Assembly (NCBI GenBank): GCA_030684415.1
Contig: JAUXNL010000412.1
Coordinates: 1 to 17,400, forward strand
DNA from: Moraxellaceae bacterium
Lineage (GTDB): Bacteria > Pseudomonadota > Gammaproteobacteria > Pseudomonadales > Moraxellaceae
Direction: 5' to 3'
DNA: 17,400 bases
Position 1 is the stretch's first letter. Each line of letters opens with the position of its first letter. The notes beneath the pieces were generated by a model, which was given only the letters and a program-made list of their open reading frames with translations, did no database searches and was not told the origin of the DNA. This document shows positions 5,855 to 13,721 of this stretch, piece after piece. The position numbers and the translations under genes were made by a program.

Positions 5855-6283
5855 TCAGGGCGCAGATGAAGAAGGGCCGCTGTCGTCGGCGCCGAAGGCT
5901 TCGCGCTCGAAGCAGTTGTCGCGGTAAGCGTCGCGTCCGCACCCCCATTGCCACAGGCTGCTGGCCGCATAGAGCGGAAAAAAGAGCAGGCCCCAGCGCT
6001 CGTACTGACGCACATGCGTGTGCTCGTGCCGCCGCAGTGCGGCGAGCAGCGTAGGGCTTTGCCCGAGCACGACATGGCCGAAGGTAATGGCGCGAATGCC
6101 CATGAAGCCGAGCCCCTTCGTGAGAGGGCCACCGGACAATTCCAGCACGCCGTCGACACGTGCCGCCTGCGCACCGGCAAGGAGCGCGCAGACGCCGGGC
6201 AGCAGCCCGACGGCACTGGCAGGGGCGACCCAGGCGTACAGGAAGAATTGGCGACCGGCTCTGGTGGCGTGGTGCGTCGTCAT
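5855..6283 (-). CDS. Small HEXXH-motif membrane protein
   Basis: This 142-residue protein starts at ATG 6283, chosen because the conserved-looking part begins after it; an upstream ATG at 6382 would overlap the DUF58 gene by 29 bases. Ribosome-binding site support is weak. Residues 11-40 are hydrophobic (one membrane segment). Residues 60-80 read FMGIRAITFGHVVLGQSPTL. Residues 86-90 are HEHTH, a HEXXH zinc-metallopeptidase-type motif in the context RRHEHTHVRQYERWG, followed by a second hydrophobic segment (98-112) and a later FEREAF (126-131) whose Glu could be the third ligand. I recognise this as a recurring uncharacterised protein type but know no name. It is the last gene of the MoxR operon, 70 bp after DUF58. 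A proteolytic role is an inference from the motif. Confidence 0.75.
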   Translation of the reverse strand: MTTHHATRAGRQFFLYAWVAPASAVGLLPGVCALLAGAQAARVDGVLELSGGPLTKGLGFMGIRAITFGHVVLGQSPTLLAALRRHEHTHVRQYERWGLLFFPLYAASSLWQWGCGRDAYRDNCFEREAFGADDSGPSSSAP

Positions 6284-6353
6284 GATCGGTGTTTGGCGCT
6301 GTGTGGCAGAAGGAATGGGCGTGATGGGCGGAAGGGCACACGCAGTGGGCCGC

Positions 6354-7676
6354 TCAGAGCCGGCCGCTGCGCTTGATCTCAAGGTAGCGGTTAATCAGGC
6401 CGACGGCGAGATGCTCGGGCAGGGTGTCGAGCACGATGACGCCGTTGTGGCGGAGTTGTGCCAGAGCCCGTTCGCGCGAGGCCAGATAGCGATGAGTGGC
6501 GGCGACGGTCAGCGCGCTGTCGACGTCGCCGGGTTCGCTGGCATCAATGTCGTCGAGGATTTTTTCGCGCAGGTTGGCGACCAGCACGAGATGCCGCTCG
6601 CCGAGCCGGCGACAAGCATCGGCAAGTTCGGCGGTGTCTTCGTCGCGCAGGCTGGTGATGAGGATGAGCAGGCTGCGCTTGCGGACCTGTGTGTCGAGCC
6701 GCGTGGCGAGGCTGGCGAAGTCCGGCGTCTGCCCGGAGGGCTCCAGATCAAACACAGCGTTCATGAAGCGGTTCATCACTGCACGCCCTTTGGCGGGCGG
6801 CAGCAGGCATTCGCGGTTGGCGAACGTCATCAGGCCGACCGCGTCGCCTTGGCGCTGCACGCTGTAGGTGAGTAGCAGCAGCGCGTTCAGCGCTTCGTCG
6901 AAATGCGAGAGCCGGCCGTCCTGGCTGCGCATGCGGAAGCCGCCATCGAGCAACAGCATCACTTGCTGGTCACGCTCGTCCTGGTATTCGCGGGCGATCA
7001 GCTTGCGCAGACGTGAGGTTGCCTTCCAGTCGATCTGCTTGATGGCGTCGCCTTCGCGGTATTCGCGCAACTGGTGGAATTCCATGCCCGCGCCACGCCG
7101 CCGACGCAGACGGATGCCGAGTTGCGAGAGCCGGTTGTCGCTGGCCAGCAGCGTGTATTTGGCGACCTCGGCGAAGTTCGGGTAGACGCGCACGGTGCTC
7201 GTTACCGGCACAAAGTCCTGGCGGGTGAGCAGGCCCAGCAGGGTTGGCTGGCGCAGGTCGAGGCCGGGAAACGTGTGTACGCCGCGCCGGTTGGCGCGCA
7301 GACGGTAGCGCAGCCGCAGGGCCTCGCCCGACGTCAGTGTGAACACGGGTTGTTCGCTGTCGCTTTCGCAACCCGGGGGCAAGTGATCGGCCACCTGCAG
7401 GCGGCGCGAGTCGTCGCTGTCGTGCCAGAACGTGAGGCTGACCTCGCGCCAGACGCCGAGCGGCAAGCTGGCGGGGACGTCGCGCGCTACCGAGGGTGGC
7501 CGGCGGCGCCACAGAAAAAGCCCCTCCATTACGACGAGTACCAGCAGCGCGGCCCCCGCCGCCTGCCAGACGCGTAGCCACTCCGGCAACCACGGCAGAG
7601 CGAGTGCAATGGCGGCCCACAGACCGAGCAACGGCAGCAGGTGCGGGCCGGGAAGCAGACGCCAGCGCGTTTTCAT
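6354..7676 (-). CDS. DUF58 domain-containing membrane protein
   Basis: This 440-residue protein starts at ATG 7676, preceded by GGAGG 8 bases upstream; the longer frame to 7805 is rejected. Two hydrophobic segments lie at about 10-30 and 38-55. An Ig-like region follows, then the DUF58 signature EFHQLREYREGDAIKQIDWK at 199-218, and a vWA-like fold at about 237-400 (VMLLLDGGFRM, GLMTFA, LLILITSLRDED). In the known family DUF58 proteins are encoded beside MoxR ATPases and are thought to be their partners through the vWA-like domain; the biochemical role is not settled. Here it follows MoxR after an unusual 400-bp interval instead of the normal tight coupling (see 7673-8071). Confidence 0.92.
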   Translation of the reverse strand: MKTRWRLLPGPHLLPLLGLWAAIALALPWLPEWLRVWQAAGAALLVLVVMEGLFLWRRRPPSVARDVPASLPLGVWREVSLTFWHDSDDSRRLQVADHLPPGCESDSEQPVFTLTSGEALRLRYRLRANRRGVHTFPGLDLRQPTLLGLLTRQDFVPVTSTVRVYPNFAEVAKYTLLASDNRLSQLGIRLRRRRGAGMEFHQLREYREGDAIKQIDWKATSRLRKLIAREYQDERDQQVMLLLDGGFRMRSQDGRLSHFDEALNALLLLTYSVQRQGDAVGLMTFANRECLLPPAKGRAVMNRFMNAVFDLEPSGQTPDFASLATRLDTQVRKRSLLILITSLRDEDTAELADACRRLGERHLVLVANLREKILDDIDASEPGDVDSALTVAATHRYLASRERALAQLRHNGVIVLDTLPEHLAVGLINRYLEIKRSGRL

Positions 7677-8071
7677 CGCGGAGCCTCCACGAGCGGCGAG
7701 CGATGCGCAGACAGTGCGTGCGCCACAGAAGGAGTGGGCGGCATCGAGAGTGCGGGCCGCGCAGAAAGACGCTGGATGACATCGTTTGCCTGGCGTTGGC
7801 TGCACCGGAATTTCCGGAGGTCAGCAAAGGGCTGGCGCACGGAAACGCATCGCGTTGACAGGGCTCTCCTCGGCGTTGCCGCAGGGCTCCGAAGGCGCTG
7901 TTTAGGGTTATCCAACGATGCCGTCGTGCACGTCGTCGCCTGTGCCGAGGCCTGCGCTGAGGCCTGCGCGGCGGTCGGCGCACTAGCGCGCGACAGAGCG
8001 TGGTGCGAAGCACGGCACGAAACGCCGATCACCCTCACGGCAATCAAAAGACGGCTTGCGCGGGACGACAT
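7673..8071 (-). CDS. Doubtful 132-aa ORF filling the MoxR-DUF58 gap
   Basis: ATG 8071 lies 4 bases after the MoxR stop, and the TGA (7675-7673) overlaps the DUF58 ATG in an ATGA, the same junction used throughout this operon. The product is Ser/Ala/Arg-rich (MSSRASRLLIAVRVIGVSCR at the start) with a three-fold 12-bp repeat encoding roughly QASAQASAQAT. It has no recognisable domain and no good Shine-Dalgarno, and third-position GC is lower than in the neighbours by eye. It could be a rapidly evolving coupled small gene, a decayed gene, or plain spacer. I list it because nothing else explains the gap. Confidence 0.25.
   Translation of the reverse strand: MSSRASRLLIAVRVIGVSCRASHHALSRASAPTAAQASAQASAQATTCTTASLDNPKQRLRSPAATPRRALSTRCVSVRQPFADLRKFRCSQRQANDVIQRLSARPALSMPPTPSVAHALSAHRSPLVEAPR
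7947..7969. repeat. 12-bp tandem repeat in the MoxR-DUF58 gap
   Basis: GAGGCCTGCGC occurs at 7947-7957 and again at 7959-7969, with a degenerate third unit (gcctgtgcc) just before. The period of 12 keeps the minus-strand frame open. Confidence 0.6.
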
Positions 8072-8075
8072 ACGG

Positions 8076-9098
8076 TCAGTCACGCGGCGCCTGCACTTGA
8101 TCGAGCACTTGGCGGATGACGTCGTCAGCCGACAGGCCTTCCATTTCCAGTTCGGCCGAGAGCACAAGGCGATGACGCAAGGTGGCCACCGCAAGACGCT
8201 TCACGTCGTCCGGGGTCACGAAATCACGCTGCTCCATCAGGGCGGCGACGCGGGCCGCGCGCAGCAGCGCGATGCCGCCGCGCACGCCGGCACCGATGGC
8301 CACGCCCGGCCAGGTGCGGGTGTGACGCACGAGCGCCGTGGCGTAATCGCGCACGCGGTCGTCAATGCGCACGCTGGCGGCGAGTTTTTGCAGGGTTTGC
8401 ACCGTCTCCGGGCTGATCACGGTTTGCAGCGCATCGACTTCCAACGCATCGCCGACACGGCCCTTGGTCACCAGACTCAGCAGCGCTTTCTCTTCACTTT
8501 CGGTCGGGTAATCAATCACTACCTTCAGCAGGAAACGGTCGAGCTGTGCTTCTGGCAGCGGATACGTGCCTTCCTGCTCGATGGGGTTTTGCGTGGCCAG
8601 CACCATGAACGGCCGTGGCAGCGGCAGGGCTTCGCCTTCGAGCGTCACCTGGTTTTCTTGCATGACCTCCAGCAGCGCGGCCTGGGTTTTGGCCGGCGCG
8701 CGGTTGATTTCGTCTGCCAGCAGCAAATGCGTGAACACAGGCCCTTTGCGGATGCGGAACTGCTGGCTCTGCAAGTCGTAGAGCGCATGGCCGGTGACAT
8801 CGGTGGGCATGAGGTCGGGCGTGAACTGGATACGCGCGAACGAGCCGCCAAAGGTTTTGGCGAGTGCGCGCACCAGCAGCGTCTTGCCGAGGCCGGGCAC
8901 GCCTTCCAGCAGCACATGGCCGCCGGCCACGAGCGCAATCAGGGTGAGCTCGATAGCGTCGTGCTGGCCGACCACGGCTCGGCCGATTTCTGCGCGCAGG
9001 CGCTCCAGTATCTGCGCCGCCTTGGCAAACTGGGCCGGGTTGCTCCCGGATGAGCTGGGGGCCGGGGCAGCGTCGGGAGTGTAGGGAATGTCGGTCAC
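8076..9098 (-). CDS. MoxR-family AAA+ ATPase
   Basis: This 340-residue protein starts at GTG 9098, which overlaps the DUF4350 stop (GTGA), with GAGGAAAG upstream. The AAA_3 ATPase core has Walker A GVPGLGKT (66-73), Walker B LLLADE (125-130), sensor 1 ATQN (168-171), arginine finger within LDRFLLK (Arg188), and a C-terminal helical lid including DFVTPDDVKRLA. Length fits the family (about 310-350), and all catalytic residues are present. MoxR ATPases act as chaperone-like ATPases on vWA-containing partners, here presumably the DUF58 protein. The N-terminal 20 residues are a Pro/Ser/Ala linker. It is probably cytoplasmic, docking to the membrane proteins encoded around it. Confidence 0.95.
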   Translation of the reverse strand: MTDIPYTPDAAPAPSSSGSNPAQFAKAAQILERLRAEIGRAVVGQHDAIELTLIALVAGGHVLLEGVPGLGKTLLVRALAKTFGGSFARIQFTPDLMPTDVTGHALYDLQSQQFRIRKGPVFTHLLLADEINRAPAKTQAALLEVMQENQVTLEGEALPLPRPFMVLATQNPIEQEGTYPLPEAQLDRFLLKVVIDYPTESEEKALLSLVTKGRVGDALEVDALQTVISPETVQTLQKLAASVRIDDRVRDYATALVRHTRTWPGVAIGAGVRGGIALLRAARVAALMEQRDFVTPDDVKRLAVATLRHRLVLSAELEMEGLSADDVIRQVLDQVQAPRD

Positions 9099-10267
9099 AG
9101 GGCTTTCCTCAGGCGGTTGATCAGGCGCAGGTCGGCAGCCAGTTGCAGTAACGGGCTGGAGGCGCGGTGTTGGAGTACGCGCACGATGGCGGCGGGTTCA
9201 AGGCCGGCACGGCGGCCCAGTTGGACGGCGAGTTCAGCGCTGGGCAGGCGGCGCCATTGCGGATGCCGGCGTTGCACATCGGCCAGCAGGCGCTGACGGC
9301 TGGCGTCCAGCAACAGGTCGCTGCGGCCGAGCCGGTAGAGATGGCGGCCGGCGGCCTCCAGATGCTCCGACAGGCGCCGACGCACCGGTGGCGCCCGCTC
9401 GGTGAGCGGGCCAAAGCGCTGGGCGGACTGCCAGAGCCAGACCACGACAAACACCGCCACGGCCAGCAGTAGCGGGGCGGCGCTTTCCATCAGCAGGCTG
9501 AGCAGCGAAGGCTGATCCGCGCCGTGCACCAGCATCACGTCGTGCCCGGGCTCGGCATCCACCAGACGCCAGAACAGGGCGGCGTGATCGTTGGTGCCGA
9601 TGTGGCGGTTGGACACCCAGCCGAGGTCAGTGACCACCGTCACCCGACCATCGCCCCAAGGCTGGCGCAGCAGGCGCCAGCCCTTGTCGTCACGAGCACC
9701 CCAGAGCGGTTCGGTTCGCGCAGCAATGATGGCCGGGTCGTACAGGCTGACTTTCAGCCAGCCTTCGCCGGGAATCTCAAGCGTGCGGCTGGGGATGTTG
9801 AACAGTCTGGCCAGCGCCTCGGGGGCGTTCTCCGCCCCCTCGTCTTCGTTGTCCTCGCTGCCCGTGCGGACACGCAGCCCCAGTGGCTTGAGCCACTCGG
9901 CCTGATCGGCACTGTCGCTGGCAGGGAACACCAGATGGCCACCGTCTTCTACCCAGTCCATGAGGGCGGTGCGGACCTCCGGCGCCAGCAGCACGGGCGA
10001 GGAGGCCAGCACGATGACATCGGCATGGGCGGGAACGCGGCTGTAGGCTGGACTGGGCTGCACACTCAGCCCACGGGCTTCGAGCAGCCGGCCGGCGGCC
10101 AGCCAGGGATTGAGCTGTGCTTCGCGGCTGTAGCCAGCCGGGCGCTCGGTTTCACGCAGGGTGAAGCAGGCCACCAGTACGGCGCTGATCAGCAGGAAAA
10201 TCGCCAGTGGCAGAAAGCGGCGCAGCGGCGTTGGTGGCGCGGCCGGTGCGCGCGGGGCCGTGGTCAT
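9095..10267 (-). CDS. DUF4350 domain-containing membrane protein
   Basis: This 390-residue protein starts at ATG 10267, with GGAG 7 bases upstream and overlapping the DUF4129 stop (ATGA). One transmembrane segment lies at about 17-36 (FLPLAIFLLISAVLVACF) and a second at 263-280. Between them is a periplasmic domain of DUF4350 type: NPWLAAGRLLEARGLSV, HADVIVLASSP, LMDWVEDGGHLVFP and GDGRVTVVTDLGWVSNRHIG. This is a glutamine-amidotransferase-like fold that usually lacks catalytic residues. An acidic insert (137-147, GSEDNEDEGAE) is notable. The C-terminal 100 residues are a cytoplasmic helical region. DUF4350 genes normally stand beside MoxR and DUF58, as here. Its molecular role is unknown. 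Confidence 0.85.
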   Translation of the reverse strand: MTTAPRAPAAPPTPLRRFLPLAIFLLISAVLVACFTLRETERPAGYSREAQLNPWLAAGRLLEARGLSVQPSPAYSRVPAHADVIVLASSPVLLAPEVRTALMDWVEDGGHLVFPASDSADQAEWLKPLGLRVRTGSEDNEDEGAENAPEALARLFNIPSRTLEIPGEGWLKVSLYDPAIIAARTEPLWGARDDKGWRLLRQPWGDGRVTVVTDLGWVSNRHIGTNDHAALFWRLVDAEPGHDVMLVHGADQPSLLSLLMESAAPLLLAVAVFVVVWLWQSAQRFGPLTERAPPVRRRLSEHLEAAGRHLYRLGRSDLLLDASRQRLLADVQRRHPQWRRLPSAELAVQLGRRAGLEPAAIVRVLQHRASSPLLQLAADLRLINRLRKAL

Positions 10268-11295
10268 GTCCGGGCTCCACGAGGTGCAGGGTCAGGGGCC
10301 GCAAAGTGCTGCCGGTACAGTGCCAGCAGCTCGGGGAAGTCGGCAGGGGCACGGCCGGCATAGGCTTCGGCCTGCCAGGCGCGGACCACCGGTGCAAAGC
10401 CGGCTTCCACCACGGCTTTTCCGCTGCGCCGGGCCAGCCGCAGGCATTCGCCTTCGGTGGCGCTGGCGGGCAGCGTGAGCGCATGACGTAGCTCCAGTGC
10501 GCGCAGGGCGCCGCGATAGAGCAAGCTGAGCGCGAGCGCCGCCTGTCCTTGCTCCCATGCCAGGCGGGCGGCCGTCGCCACGTCGTCCGGCAGCGGTCCT
10601 TCATGTGCCGCTGGTGTGGCAGTCACGGCTTCGATGATGGCGCCGGGCAGAGGCTTGCCACGGCCACCGGCCATGCGCGGCGACAGCCACTGCCAGCCAC
10701 GCACCAGCAACCACAGCGCTGCCGCCACCAGCACCCCAATCGCCAGATATTTGAGGATGGCGGCGACCACAGGCAGCCATTCCGGGCGCTCGGCTTTGGT
10801 TTCTTTTTTGGTTTTTTTATCGCCTTCCATCCAGCGTTTTAGCCAGTCGCGCCGGGTCAGTTCGCGGGTTTTCTCCTGACGCTTGAAGTCGGGGCTGGCG
10901 AGCACGGTATCGATGTCGCTGCGCAGGTCGGCGGCATAGGCAGGTGGCACTTGTGCTGGCGTGGCCGGGGGCACATCAGGCGCGGCTTCTACGGCCGCTT
11001 CAGCGGACGGGTCGGCGTCTGACGCAGTGGTTGTTTCGGTGTTTGTCCCAGTGTTTGTCTCAATAGTTGGCTCGGGGCTTGGCTCGCCAAAGGCCGATGC
11101 CGCGACAACAGCCCCGTGAGGTGAGCCAGAGACGTTCAAACCGGCGCCCACGCCGTCCAAGCCCAGGCCCACGAGCAGGTTCGAGCCGGTGGCGTTGGCG
11201 TGGCTCGCACTGAATGTCAGCAAGGTGAATGTCAGAAAAGTGCTGAGCAGCCATGCGCCCAGCCGCAGGATGCCCTGAAGGGTGAAACGCCTCAT
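10264..11295 (-). CDS. DUF4129 domain-containing membrane protein
   Basis: This 343-residue protein starts at ATG 11295, inside the stop of the preceding gene (ATGA), with GGGGGA upstream. The frame stays open much further (to 11970), but that part is antisense-like shadow over the upstream gene. Residues 9-32 are a signal peptide or signal anchor. Residues 60-118 are a low-complexity Thr/Glu/Pro/Ala linker with TETNTGTNTET-like repeats. Residues 176-200 are a transmembrane helix, and 240-332 form the C-terminal DUF4129 domain (AARLAWEQGQAALALSLLYR, LTLPASATEGECLRLAR, WQAEAYAGR). The domain is cytoplasmic if the N-terminus is exported. Its role in the MoxR cluster is undefined. Confidence 0.85.
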   Translation of the reverse strand: MRRFTLQGILRLGAWLLSTFLTFTLLTFSASHANATGSNLLVGLGLDGVGAGLNVSGSPHGAVVAASAFGEPSPEPTIETNTGTNTETTTASDADPSAEAAVEAAPDVPPATPAQVPPAYAADLRSDIDTVLASPDFKRQEKTRELTRRDWLKRWMEGDKKTKKETKAERPEWLPVVAAILKYLAIGVLVAAALWLLVRGWQWLSPRMAGGRGKPLPGAIIEAVTATPAAHEGPLPDDVATAARLAWEQGQAALALSLLYRGALRALELRHALTLPASATEGECLRLARRSGKAVVEAGFAPVVRAWQAEAYAGRAPADFPELLALYRQHFAAPDPAPRGART

Positions 11296-12056
11296 GCGGC
11301 TTTCCCCCGTTCCGCCATGCGCCCGGCCAAGTGCCGGAAGGCCAGCTCCAGATCCCAGGCTTCCAGCTCGGTGCGCCGGTTCAGATACAGCGCAAAGCCG
11401 GCGGCCACATAAAACGGCTCGATAATGAGCATGGCCACAAAACTGGCACCCAGCGACAACAGATAGGTGAGCTCGCTGCCACCACTGCTGAACATCTCCC
11501 AGAGACCACTGCGCAGGCTGTCGGGCAGGAGCCAGAACACGATGCTGATCAGCGTGAGCTGGATAAAGCTGTCGAAGTGCGCCATGACGATATGCAGCCA
11601 CTGCGCCTTGCCATTGTGTTGCCGCTGCAAGAGCGCAAGGCGCGCCCGGCGCTCGTTGTCCGGCAACTGCTCCAGCACCCACACCGGCAGGGCATAGGCG
11701 CGCGAAAAGCTGAAGCGGCGCCACAGCAGATGCCCGATCAGGCCCATGCCGGCACTGTCGCGCAGCAGGCGCCAGAGCTCGCGCACGGAGAGCGTGCTGC
11801 CGAACACGCGCCGGCTCAGCACCAGCAGCAAGGCCATGTCGTACAGCGGTTTGCACCACCACAGCAAAAGCCATCCCCAGAGCATGTTGTCCAGCGTCAG
11901 GGTCAGCAACAGGGCGAGCAGAAAAACCGGCCCGGCTACAGCTAGCCAGGCACGCGTGAGCAGCGCCCACTCGGTTTGCGCCAACCGCACGCCAAGGTCC
12001 ATGGCCTCGTAGGGACTGCGCGGGCGCACCGCCAGCGTCAGGTCAGCGATGCGCAT
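11292..12056 (-). CDS. Multi-pass membrane protein of the MoxR cluster
   Basis: This 254-residue protein starts at ATG 12056, overlapping the SpoIIM-like gene by 14 bases, with GGGGGA as ribosome-binding site. There are four or more hydrophobic stretches, at about 38-58, 60-82, 165-186 and 195-222. Segments such as WCKPLYDMALLLVLSRRVFG and IEPFYVAAGFALYLNRRTEL recur in proteins of this neighbourhood, as far as I recall, with no formal name known to me. No enzymatic motif is visible. It is tightly coupled at both ends, so probably a structural partner of the complex. Confidence 0.8.
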   Translation of the reverse strand: MRIADLTLAVRPRSPYEAMDLGVRLAQTEWALLTRAWLAVAGPVFLLALLLTLTLDNMLWGWLLLWWCKPLYDMALLLVLSRRVFGSTLSVRELWRLLRDSAGMGLIGHLLWRRFSFSRAYALPVWVLEQLPDNERRARLALLQRQHNGKAQWLHIVMAHFDSFIQLTLISIVFWLLPDSLRSGLWEMFSSGGSELTYLLSLGASFVAMLIIEPFYVAAGFALYLNRRTELEAWDLELAFRHLAGRMAERGKAA

Positions 12057-13032
12057 CCATCCCCCTTCCTGCCAGCAGCAGATAACTGCCCACCAGCAGC
12101 CAGAGCAGTGCCCCGACCCCGTATTTCACTTCCACCGGCAGCAGGGTGCTCGATGACCAGAAGGCTTCGATGACCGCCGCTATGAACAGGAACACCGTGG
12201 CGCCATACACCAGGCGGACGGCCGGCTGCGCCTTCAGTTTCAGCGCCTCGCCACGCGTGTACTGGCCGGGGGCGATCAGCGCCGAGCCGAGCAGGAACCC
12301 CGCCATGCCACAAATCACGATGGCGGTGAGTTCAAACGCGCCATGACCGATCACGAACGACCAGAACGTTTCGGAATAGCCGACACGGGTGAGATGGCCG
12401 GCAACCGCGCCGATGACAATGCCGTTGGTGAGCAGGATGAACAGGCTGCCGACGCCGGCAAAAACGCCACCGGCAAAGGTTTTGAAGCCGATGCCGATGT
12501 TGTTCTGGATGTAATGGCCGAACATCATGAAATCACTGGCGTCGTCGCGCTCAAAACCAACCACGCGGCGCGCGGGGTCGTACATATGCTCGTACTGGTG
12601 CACCTGCTCGGCATCGAGCACGCTGTACACCAGCGGCGGGTTGAACCAGATGGCGGCGGCAATCGCGACAAAGCTGCCGAAAAAAATCAGCGACGCCAGC
12701 CAGAACAGACCGGCATGGTGACGCACCAGTTGCGGAAAACCGCGCAACAAAAATTCGCTGACGAGAGCGGCCAGCGGCGCGCGCGTCTGGTAGAGGCGGT
12801 GGTGGGCCCGTACCACCATGGCGTTGAGTCGCTCGACCAGTGCCGGCGGATAATGCCGCTCGCGCGCCAGTGCCAGTTGCTGGCAGGCCTGGCGGTAGCG
12901 TTCGGGCAGGCTCACATCGGTTTCGCGCTGTTGCTCGGCCGATGGCTTTTTTGCCGGGGCGGTGTCGGCCAGCAGGGTTTCCAGAATGTGCCAGTCGGTT
13001 TCGTGCCGACGCATGAATTCTTGCGGGCTCAT
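12043..13032 (-). CDS. SpoIIM-family (stage II sporulation protein M-like) membrane protein
   Basis: This 329-residue protein starts at ATG 13032 in an ATGA overlap with the RDD gene, with GGTGAG before it. The N-terminal 100 residues are cytoplasmic and helical. Hydrophobic segments follow at about 108-130, 180-212, 222-255, 272-292 and 303-320. The family hallmark GHGAFELTAIVICGMAGFLL lies at 229-248. In Bacillus SpoIIM is a forespore-engulfment factor, but non-sporulating bacteria carry homologs next to MoxR, RDD and DUF58 genes, so the name should not be read as function here. Confidence 0.9.
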   Translation of the reverse strand: MSPQEFMRRHETDWHILETLLADTAPAKKPSAEQQRETDVSLPERYRQACQQLALARERHYPPALVERLNAMVVRAHHRLYQTRAPLAALVSEFLLRGFPQLVRHHAGLFWLASLIFFGSFVAIAAAIWFNPPLVYSVLDAEQVHQYEHMYDPARRVVGFERDDASDFMMFGHYIQNNIGIGFKTFAGGVFAGVGSLFILLTNGIVIGAVAGHLTRVGYSETFWSFVIGHGAFELTAIVICGMAGFLLGSALIAPGQYTRGEALKLKAQPAVRLVYGATVFLFIAAVIEAFWSSSTLLPVEVKYGVGALLWLLVGSYLLLAGRGMDAHR

Positions 13033-13721
13033 CGCTCACCTGCCAGCCAGCGCGCCATGCCTTGCAGACGGGTGACGCCGGCAGCGCCTTGTCGCTGTGT
13101 CAGTGTTTGCAAAAGATCCGCGAGTTCTTGCTGGCGGGCTTCACTCAAGCGTGCACTGCGTTCGGCAAACGCAATCACCGCTTTTTGTTCGGCGAGCCGC
13201 AGCGGCAGCGGGGGCGCCACCACCGGGGCCAAGGGCAAAACCGGAACAGTGGTTTTCACCGGCGCCCACACCACCAGCGTTCCGGCGGCCAGATCGCCCA
13301 GACGCTGGAAGCGCGGATGAAAGAGCATGAACAGAATGCCGAAGCCGAACATGAAGGGCAGAAAGTCAGCCACGCGCAGCAGGTTGCGGATGATGGAGGC
13401 GGAGAACCCGACAGGCCGGCCATCACTTTCCACCACACACAGCCCGACACTTTTCTTGCCCGGCGTGGCGCCACCGCGCATCAGTTCGAACAGCACGGGG
13501 TAAAACCACTCCACGAGAAAGGCGATCAGCATCATCAGGCCGTTACCGAAGCGCCCGGTCACCGCGAGTGCAATGCCGGCCGCCAGCAGCAGGGCGGCGC
13601 GGATCATGAAATCGATCAGCCAGGCGGTGGCGCGTGGGACAGCGCCTGCCAGCGGCAGTTCGAGGTCGACGCCTTCGGGTGTGGCAACGGCGTGACGGGT
13701 ATCGAGATACATGAAGGGCAT
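13029..13721 (-). CDS. RDD-family membrane protein (second in operon)
   Basis: This 230-residue protein starts at ATG 13721, which shares its A with the TGA of the upstream RDD gene (TGATG). The frame extends upstream to 13859 but only as shadow of that gene; ATG 13712 is an alternative start. The RDD domain spans about 18-155: Arg30 and Asp37 in PRATAWLIDFMIRA, GGATPGKKSVGLCVV (83-97), RNLLRVADFLP (112-122), then FQRLGDLAAGTLVVW. The remaining 75 residues are a cytoplasmic Pro/Leu and helical tail (AEQKAVIAFAERSARLSEAR). RDD proteins are small membrane proteins, some linked to ion transport. Its exact role is unknown. Confidence 0.9.
   Translation of the reverse strand: MPFMYLDTRHAVATPEGVDLELPLAGAVPRATAWLIDFMIRAALLLAAGIALAVTGRFGNGLMMLIAFLVEWFYPVLFELMRGGATPGKKSVGLCVVESDGRPVGFSASIIRNLLRVADFLPFMFGFGILFMLFHPRFQRLGDLAAGTLVVWAPVKTTVPVLPLAPVVAPPLPLRLAEQKAVIAFAERSARLSEARQQELADLLQTLTQRQGAAGVTRLQGMARWLAGER

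Noticed and set aside
7641..9053. 470-codon plus-strand ORF
   Set aside because: It lies antisense to MoxR, which has all AAA+ motifs; the plus translation is His/Arg/Gln-rich with no domain, typical of an antisense shadow in GC-rich DNA.
11296..11970. N-terminal extension of the DUF4129 frame
   Set aside because: The extra 225 residues overlap the upstream membrane-protein gene and are Ala/Arg/His-rich; a coupled ATG with a ribosome-binding site exists at 11295.
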